The notes below the pieces were generated by a model that had not been told where the DNA came from, made no database searches, and saw only the letters and a program-made list of their open reading frames with translations. From the NCBI RefSeq assembly GCF_005081445.1, contig NZ_CP034874.1, positions 1 to 7,706 on the forward strand: 7,706 nt of DNA. Reading direction: 5' to 3'. The number at the start of each line of letters is the position of its first letter. The first letter of the stretch is position 1. Positions 6,930-7,706 of this stretch are shown here, piece by piece. This stretch comes from Buchnera aphidicola (Hyadaphis tataricae) (lineage in GTDB: Bacteria > Pseudomonadota > Gammaproteobacteria > Enterobacterales > Enterobacteriaceae). The position numbers and the translations under genes are program-made.

Positions 6930-7694
6930 GTGTATTTAGTGTCTAGAAAAAATTATATATATAACTCTAAACCAAAATTTAATCCACCGAAAAATAAGAA
7001 ACAAATATCTAGATTTATTTGTTATGCTATGAAAAAAGCATCAGAAATAGATGTTGCTAGAAGTTACTTAAATCGCACTTTATTACCCGTAGATCCTCAA
7101 ACTGGTAATGTGTTAATTCGTTTTAGAAGATTAAATGAACATCGCGCTTGTGCCATGCGAGCTATAGTGCAAGCTATGCTGTATTATCTTAATGTTAAAT
7201 CTTATGTAGTTGAAGCTTCTATTGAAAAATTATCAGATGAATGCGGTTTATCTACTTTTTCCAATGCTGGTAACAAGTCTATTACGCGTACTTCACGATT
7301 GATAAATCATTTTCTAGAACCTATGGGTTTTATAAAATGTAAAAAAATGGAAAAAAAATTTCTTAGTAATTATATTCCAAAAAAAATATTCTTAACACCA
7401 ATGTTTTTTATGCTGTTTAACATATCAGAAAAAGAAATAAATAGTTTTTTTCATCCTTCAATAAAAAAATGTCAAAAATCAGATACTTTAAAAAACAACA
7501 TATTTATTTCTTTTTCTGATATTAATAATATATCAGAATTAGATGAAAAATCTGTTAGAAAAAAAATTCTGAATACATTAATTAGATTTTATACGGCTAG
7601 CGAACTCACAAAAATAGGTCCTCAGGGTTTAAAAAAAAGGATAGATATTGAATATATTAATTTATGTAAATCATATAAAAAAATAATAAAATAA
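6930..7694 (+). CDS. repA1: IncFII-type replication initiator RepA1
   Basis: Second IncFII-family RepA, 254 residues, clearly paralogous to repA2. Shared blocks are YIYNSKPKFNPPKN (9-22), AMKKASEIDVAR (33-44), NEHRACAMRAIV (69-80), ASIEKLSDECGLSTF (96-110), NAGNKSITRTSRLI (112-125), LEPMGFI (129-135), LTPMFFMLFNISEKEI (155-170) and SELTKIGPQGLKKRI (224-238). Compared with RepA2 it lacks about 28 residues net in the basic segment between residues 171 and 210, and the WDK motif is replaced by MEK. There is no ATG at the 5' end: GTG at 6930 or GTG at 6939 must serve. GAAG at 6927-6930 is better spaced for the second, which gives MSRKNY and matches RepA2's MTSRQCY. Start choice is uncertain by three codons. 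It lies 146 bp after yqhA and, if the molecule is circular, just upstream of leuA. Confidence 0.88.
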   Translation: MYLVSRKNYIYNSKPKFNPPKNKKQISRFICYAMKKASEIDVARSYLNRTLLPVDPQTGNVLIRFRRLNEHRACAMRAIVQAMLYYLNVKSYVVEASIEKLSDECGLSTFSNAGNKSITRTSRLINHFLEPMGFIKCKKMEKKFLSNYIPKKIFLTPMFFMLFNISEKEINSFFHPSIKKCQKSDTLKNNIFISFSDINNISELDEKSVRKKILNTLIRFYTASELTKIGPQGLKKRIDIEYINLCKSYKKIIK

Positions 7695-7706
7695 TTTTAT
7701 ACAATA
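7685..7706. repeat. Right half of 44-bp palindrome spanning the window ends
   Basis: The last 22 bases, ending ATTTTATACAATA, are the reverse complement of positions 1-22. The repeat begins inside the final codons of repA1 (stop at 7692-7694), so part of the palindrome is coding. See the left half at 1-22 for interpretation. Confidence 0.8.

Noticed and set aside
1..7706. tRNA, rRNA, transposase or phage genes
   Set aside because: No cloverleaf, rRNA-like or mobile-element signature was seen; all substantial open frames are explained by leu, repA and yqhA genes.

Overview
The window is very AT-rich and closely packed. It carries leuABCD next to two IncFII-type repA genes and a yqhA gene. This gene set, the A/T-biased codon use and the size of about 7.7 kb fit the leucine plasmid (pLeu) of Buchnera aphidicola, the obligate endosymbiont of aphids. 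The assignment rests on recognising the protein families and the gene order, not on a database search. The last 22 bases are the exact reverse complement of the first 22, and gene order continues sensibly across the ends (repA1, then leuA). The window is therefore most simply one whole circular plasmid opened at the centre of a palindrome.

Layout. Positions 63-4824 hold leuA-leuB-leuC-leuD on the + strand, with an 84-bp gap between leuA and leuB, 3 bp between leuB and leuC, and an 8-bp overlap between leuC and leuD. A perfect 50-bp palindrome at 4834-4883 sits just after leuD and can act as a terminator. Positions 4884-5159 are non-coding, strongly A-biased on the + strand, and hold short repeats and a striking G-rich purine tract. 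repA2 lies on the - strand (5160-6014), convergent with leuD. A 271-bp divergent region (6015-6285) with one consensus DnaA box and a candidate promoter separates repA2 from yqhA (6286-6783, +). A 146-bp gap that may encode a short leader peptide precedes repA1 (6930-7694, +), which has no ATG start. About 74 bp containing the junction palindrome would then link repA1 to leuA.

Function. The four leu genes convert 2-ketoisovalerate to 2-ketoisocaproate, the committed branch of leucine synthesis, an essential amino acid the symbiont supplies to its host. The RepA proteins are the candidate replication initiators, so pathway dosage is tied to plasmid copy number. I see no leucine-codon-rich attenuator in front of leuA, so control is more likely through copy number, enzyme feedback or read-through than through classical attenuation.

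The most interesting points are the junction palindrome, the chain of overlapping stop/start signals leading into repA1, the shortened RepA1 compared with RepA2, and the G-rich tract in the non-coding region downstream of repA2.
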